From NCBI GenBank assembly GCA_902651635.1, contig CACRSC010000048.1:149653-173236 (forward strand): a stretch of DNA of 23,584 bases, read 5' to 3'. The notes beneath the pieces are model-generated. The model searched no databases. It was not told the origin of the DNA and saw only the letters and a list, made by a program, of their open reading frames with translations. The stretch is from Mastigamoeba balamuthi (taxonomy: Eukaryota > Evosea > Mastigamoebida > Mastigamoebidae). Below, piece after piece: positions 18,854 through 23,584 of the stretch. The translations under genes and the position numbers were made by a program. Every line of letters starts with the position of its first letter. The first letter of the stretch is position 1.

Positions 18854-21800
18854 TGTTACGGTGGGTGGTGTGTTTGGGGAGGGCATGCGTTTTGTGAGGC
18901 CTGGAAGGGTATGTCCAGGGGCAGTTCCGGGAATACCAGATCCAGAACCGCATCCTGTTTTTGGTTCTTCGCATTGTCCGTGTACTTGTTGAACATGCAG
19001 ATTATAGTGTGGTTTCACTCGATGTTCGGGGTGTATCGACGTTTGAGGGCTAACTTGATTAAGGTGGGATCAGGTGCCGGAATATCTGGTGTGTCTGGTG
19101 TGGTCCTTTTTTTGGTGGTTGGAGTTGGTAGTGCAGCTCACTGTGTCCCTGGTGGGGCAGTTAGGGTGGTCTGACGGTGAGGTCCAGTGGTTGTGTGGTG
19201 CAGTTTTGTTGGCTGGGGTTGGCTCGGCGCGGCGGGTGCTTGTGGTGTGACACCTCGTTTCATATCCTCTATTGTAGGCTCTGTGATTGTGAATGTCTTA
19301 TGCTGCCTGGTTGGCAGTCTGGGGCGCTTAGTGGGGCGGGCGATGTCTGGGCAGTTAAAGGGGGTTTTGGTGGTGTCACCCGGGATCTGTCTTTTCTGTG
19401 CTTCGTGGGCCTTTTGATTATCTATGTGGCTTATGTCCTCCAACCAGTCTCGCATCGTGGCGACCCATTCTTCCTGTATTTCGAGCTGCTGTTTAGATTG
19501 TTGGTTCTTAGCTCATGTGCCGTATGCTAGCGTATAGTGTATGGGATCTGCATCTTTGTATTTGGTGGTTTGGGTTTGGGCCCATTTCTTCAGGTCAGTT
19601 TGGGGTATTCCTATGATGCTAGTGAGTTTGGTGCACCATTGATTCTGCTGGGGGCATGACCAGAGGCGGTGCTTCAGGGAGTCGGCTTTGGTAGAGCAGA
19701 AGGGGCATCTGGGATCGCTCCAGTGTAGGCGTGTACGTGGAGCCAGGTTATTCCACACTTTTTAGGGGTCACTGCTTGCGTGTTATTATGGGTGCGGTAG
19801 GTGCCCATGATGGCTTGATGCCACCGGAGGCCTCCCATGTGCTGAGCTTGTTTTCTGGTCCCTTCATGCAGGAGGACTGGGGGGATCTTCGTCATTCCTG
19901 CTGTCATCTCTGTTGTATCACATCGGAGGAGGCAGTGTCGCTGGGCAATGCAGAATACCGTGTGAAAGTTGTGCATGGGTTTCGGCAGTGCTGTCATGGT
20001 GAGTTCTTGGATGGAGGTGAGCTCCATTCCCCACAGTGGGTGATCTGGCTCATGGTGTCTGTCTAGTGTCAGTGCTTGCTGTGCGAGCTGGTCTGCCTTT
20101 GCATTCAGGCGGATAACCCTCTGCAATTCCGTGCCCCATCTTTGGTTATCCTGTGCGATGCGGGCTTTGGTGGCATTGCTTTCCTCCCCTCGGCCTTCCA
20201 GCTGATGGCTATGGATATGTTGGAGAATAATATTGCCTCTGTTGGCCTGTGCAAGTTCCCGTAGTTGGATGAATCTGCAGACTGCGTCTTTGTCCACTAC
20301 TGTGGTGAGGTCTCCTGTATTCAGGGTTCGTACTATCAGGTCATTGTCGCATGCTATGATGCATTTGGAGGTCGGATCCATGATTTCTGCCACATATTCG
20401 ACCACGCGGAGTTCCAGTGTCCAGGAGGCGCATACACCTGTGACTTGTATGGCTTTGTTTAATTCAGAGTGTTCATCCACCACTACGGCCATTGCCATTT
20501 TTCCAGAGCTCGGGTCGTAGGACCCATCAGTAGCTATGATTAGCCAATCTTTCCAAGTGCCATCTCCTGTGTTCGATGTGATGGTCCATTGGAGCTCAAG
20601 GTTCGTGTGAAAGCGGTAACCCATCCTACTCAGGTCCACTGGTTTGTGTGTTGGTTCGTCTTGGTTGTTGCGTACCAGGTGGCGCATCAGTCCCTCCGCT
20701 CTTTTTCTATTTATTTGCCACCCGCGGTTGCCCGCTTCGTGTATGAGGGATTCGTTCATAGTGGGGCCGATCTCTGCTGGGGTTCCCATATCCAGGAGGA
20801 TGTTTTTCTCTGCTAGTGTGAGGAGATTCCACTGGGGGAGGTGCTGCCAGGGCCGAATGGAGCATTCTGCCGTATTTGCCATCAGTCTCATTTTTCCGAT
20901 GCTGTGCTGCAGTGGAAAAGCCACCGTAAAATCTTCATCTAGGCGTGGGAGTATGGCCTCTATGTCCGTTTCTGGCATAATGCCATCTGGGGTCAGGGCG
21001 TTGAGCCATTCCAGGGCCTCCTGGGCTCGTTTGCTTCGTATGACGTCTGCTAGATTTCGGAGTCCCAGTCCCCCTCGTCTCGTTGGCATAAAGGCGTGTC
21101 ACCGGCTAATCATGTCAGCCGGCCCCAATTTCCCTATAGCTGCGTTTTCGAGGGTATGTGACAGTGATTCTAGTAACTTGTTATTCTGGGTCATAGTGCT
21201 GGCGTGGTATTGGGCCATGCCATTGATTACCATATTGGCTATGTAGATGTGCTGCTCGAGGGACAGTGATTTCTTGGTGCGCATCCAGCTGCATTGCTCT
21301 AGAATAATGTGGGTCGTGGTGGGTGCATCGAGTGCATCTCTGCCCTGTGGGTCGAGGTGTATGCCTAGGTATTTATACGTGGTACCAGGTGCCACTGGCT
21401 CAATTGTTCCCTGGGTGGTCGCTATGGTGGGAGGTGTGTCATTTCTGGCGAAGGTGGCACATTTTTTCGGGTTGATGTGTAATCCCGCCTCCTGCATGTC
21501 CATCACGAATTGCAGCAAGCATGCTAGTGTCTGTGGTGTTGTATGCACAAGCAATACCATATCGTCTGCGTATGCCAGTACTCCTCTCTTAGGGCCACGG
21601 ATGTCCAGGGCTTCGGGATGTGTTTCTATCTGGAACAGATAGGGGTTTATGGCTAGGTTGAAAAGCGTGCACGACAGAGGGTCTCCCTGCCGCACCTCGC
21701 GGTTGATGCTAATCCAATCGGTGGGGCCGTGGGCCGTGCGGGAGTGGGCTTCTGTTGAGGCGTACAGGGCCATAATGTTTTTTGTCAGGACGGGGCCAAT

Positions 21801-22740
21801 GTTGTAGTATTTCAGTGTGGCTGCAATGTGGTCTCGGTGAATGGAGTCATATGCTTTCTTGAGATCGATGTACATCCCTACTACTTTCTGATGTCGTCGT
21901 GTGGCTTCTTCTAGTCTTTGGTGAAGGGCCCATATGTTGTGTGTCGTGGAGTGGCCTTCTCAGAAGCCTTCCTGGGCATTGGCCCATATATTATTATCTT
22001 CGAGGGCTTTGTACAGTCTTTTGTTGATTATCGTGGTGAAAATCTTGTAGCCCACCTCGCATAGTGTAATGGGGCGGTAATTTGCTGGTATTTTGCGATC
22101 TCCTCCCTTGAAAATGGGCATTATTTCCCCTCTAGTCCAAGACTTCGGGACTGGTTTCCTGCCTAGCCAGATGTCATTGAGGTTCTTAATCCATTGTTCG
22201 CGCCAGGGGGCTGGGAATTCAATAACATACTCTGCCTTGAACCCAGTAGGGCCTGGGGCTGACCTACTCTTTTGGGCCCCTGCTGCTTCCCGGAGTTTGT
22301 CTTCGGTTATTGTGCTGTCCATGCTTGTGGCAGCTGTATCAGGTAGAGTAGGGTGTGGTGCCTCCCACCATGAGGGGCATCGCGCTGGCGCATTATCTTG
22401 GTTGAAGTGTGTGTGTATCCAGTCGCCTACTGTATCTTGTGCTTCTTCAGGGGTCGTTGTACTGGTGCCGTCTTGTCTGGTGTAGCTCAGAGGGAGTCCT
22501 GGCCCACGTGGTGTGCGCAGGTCCTTGAGGAATCTCTTGGGGCTAGTGCATCCTTCTGCCATTGAGAATTCTATGTATTCCTTAATGTGGTCCATCTCCG
22601 TCCAGGTTCTGTTTCGGTTAATGCATCTAAGCATCCACTTTGTGGTGCTTCACCAGGTTTTATACGTGTGTGCATGGTTGGGTTTATATTGTAGGAGGAG
22701 GAGGACTTCGGATTCAATTCGCACTATCACGTCAAGCATG

Positions 22741-22960
22741 TTGCGGCGCGCAGCGAAGGCTTGCGTAGCGGTGCGTAGCGAATGGTCGAACTACGCACCG
22801 CTACGCAGGCCTTCGCTACGCGCCACTACGTAAGGTCCACTACAGTGTGTAGCGGAGGGTGCGTAGTGATGCGTAGTTCTACCATCCGCTACGCACCGCT
22901 ACGCAGTCTGCCGCTACGTGCCACTACGCAGGGTCTGCTACAGTATGTAGCGGAACCATT
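22741..22960. repeat. Fold-back tandem repeat of GCGTAGCG/CGCTACGC words
   Basis: A 98-bp period links two imperfect tandem units (CTACGCACCG recurs at 22791 and 22889). Within each unit GTAGCG-type words face CGCTAC-type words, so single strands can fold into long hairpins. It begins exactly where the LINE frame ends at its 5' side. It may be a fold-back or MITE-like element into which the LINE inserted, or LINE 5' repeat sequence. No open frame worth calling runs through it. Confidence 0.7.
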
Positions 22961-23131
22961 TACTACAGGCTAGGCTGTTCCCCTCCCTGGCTGTCCCCCT
23001 CCCTGAATCAATTGTAATACATATGAAATGAAATTGAATCGACAATCATTGTTTTTGGTGTCTGCGTGGGAGAGGGAGCAGGCAGCTTCAATCCGGGGGA
23101 AGAGTCTGTTCATAATGAACAGAAAAGGAAT
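22961..23131. other. Short spacer, no gene
   Basis: Lies between the fold-back repeat and the 3' end of the right-edge gene. It probably holds that gene's 3' UTR. I see no canonical polyadenylation hexamer on the minus strand. Confidence 0.4.
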
Positions 23132-23531
23132 TCAGTGTGTGGCGTGGGATCCTGCTGCAGCTGCAGGAGCTGCTGCAGGAGCAGCTGCTGCAGCTGCAGT
23201 CTTGGTACCGGTCTGCTCCATGAGGTCCATGGCCTGGAGGACAGCCTGAGAGCTGGTGCAGGTCGTGCTGTGCCTGGGTCTCTTCGCCCTTGTTGCGCGT
23301 GGGGACTCTGCATGGGATGAGCTCGTCCTGCCCCTCCTGCATAAATTGTTAGTCATCAAAAAGGAAAGAAAGGGAAGAACTCACGACTCATTGGAGTGCT
23401 GGTTGCGCCAGACGGCCTGGATGTGCTCGCAGACCCCCTTGCGAACAGTGGGGTTCTCTGCGAAGAACGTGACGAACTCGGGAGGCCAGACTGCCTGAAT
23501 GATTTCGTCAAAGTGCATGTGGGCGTTTGTC
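23132..23531 (-). CDS. Last two exons of a gene with a poly-Ala tail, 5' part off the right edge
   Basis: Minus-strand exons 23531-23385 and 23336-23132 flank a textbook 48-nt intron (GTGAGT donor, GACTAAC branch, ATGCAG acceptor). An upstream intron (TTAACAG acceptor) runs off the window. The first exon encodes FDEIIQAVWPPEFVTFFAEN and EHIQAVW motifs. The second is Ser/Arg/Thr-rich and ends in about 20 residues of mostly alanine before TGA (23132-23134). I do not recognise the family. The first exon is clearly homologous to the pseudogene at about 15372-15510, so this is a multicopy, probably mobile, gene. The Ala-rich end is encoded by an imperfect GCT/GCA trinucleotide tract that may vary in length. 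Confidence 0.65.
23152..23200. repeat. GCT/GCA trinucleotide tract encoding poly-Ala
   Basis: Imperfect mix of CTGCTG and CTGCAG words, read as GCT/GCA alanine codons on the minus strand in the last exon of the right-edge gene. CTGCAG makes it locally palindromic. Confidence 0.75.
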
Positions 23532-23584
23532 CTGTTAATGGTTAGTTATTAGTTAGTATTAGAAAAACAATTGTAATGAAAAAC

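Larger units (their letters stand above)
18756..22740 (-). mobile_element. LINE non-LTR retrotransposon, nearly full-length ORF2-like, with stops
   Basis: One minus-strand reading frame can be followed from an ATG at 22740 to a TAA at 18856-18858, with one frameshift near 19755 (an A run). Reverse transcriptase: PIFKGGDRKIPANYRPITLC (about 22130-22070), QEGF...GHSTTHNI (about 21960), DLKKAYDSI (about 21860), REVRQGDPLS (about 21690), YADD (21561-21572) and TRRGGLGLR (about 21080). RNase H: TDGS (about 20525), an LELRVVE glutamate, CDND and KADQLA. A zinc-knuckle-like CPFC...H...C follows at about 19710-19660, then a Pro/Thr-rich tail. No apurinic endonuclease domain is visible, so the 5' end is probably truncated or the domain is lost. 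Six in-frame TGA codons (22650, 21960, 21099, 19513, 19138, 19015) interrupt it. The 3' tail has CGATTT repeats. Confidence 0.88.

Noticed and set aside
18856-22740. TGA reassigned to a sense codon
   Set aside because: TGA ends the transposase-like gene, the receptor gene, the right-edge gene and the 8.6-kb gene, so CpG decay of CGA is the simpler reading. Kept as a testable alternative only.

Overview
The window is nuclear DNA of a eukaryote. Coding blocks are broken by GT...AG introns of about 31-72 nt, many with branch-point-like CTRAY motifs, and most inferred splice junctions keep the reading frame exactly. There are no bacterial operons, Shine-Dalgarno sites, rRNAs, tRNAs or CRISPR arrays. 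The small introns, LRR-exon modules and varied transposons suggest a protist or another compact-intron lineage; I cannot name the organism. GC-rich host-like blocks (about 8.9-14.9 kb) alternate with AT-rich, decayed blocks (6.0-8.9 and 14.9-18.7 kb).

Left, 1-6 kb: two divergent genes. The minus-strand gene (at least 8 coding exons, running off the left edge) matches no family I recognise. The plus-strand gene is a DUF7869/transposase-like protein with an RNase H-like signature. This 5-kb stretch carries 11 copies of a palindrome (consensus TTATCGCCGGCGATAA, invariant core ATCGCCGGCGAT) that I find nowhere else in the window. The copies lie in short introns of both genes, in the divergent promoter region, and just past the 3' end. 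None falls in an inferred exon. This is the most unusual thing here.

Middle, 6-11.4 kb: a Tc1/mariner transposase tail; a frameshifted multi-exon plus-strand gene with an Ala/Glu-rich C-terminus; a decayed ABCA-type ABC transporter half on the minus strand whose in-frame stops on the best path are TAG; and unassigned DNA.

11.4-14 kb: the best-preserved host-like gene, a 7-exon minus-strand receptor. It has a signal peptide, an LRR N-cap, LRRs carried on four exons of exactly 72 nt each, a Cys-rich module, a long Ala/Gly/Thr membrane region and a C-terminal mono-ADP-ribosyltransferase domain with R-S-ExE motifs. The exons sum to exactly 726 codons.

Right, 14.9-23.6 kb: a graveyard of mobile elements. 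It contains a plus-strand pseudogene paralogous to the gene cut off by the right edge, a second Tc1/mariner relic, a decayed DNA-transposon transposase (SDDGTKHYKN motif), and a nearly full-length minus-strand LINE (RT, RNase H, zinc knuckle, CGATTT 3' tail) with six in-frame TGA codons and no in-frame TAA/TAG before its end. A fold-back tandem repeat abuts the LINE 5' end. The last two exons of a minus-strand gene with a poly-Ala tail close the window.
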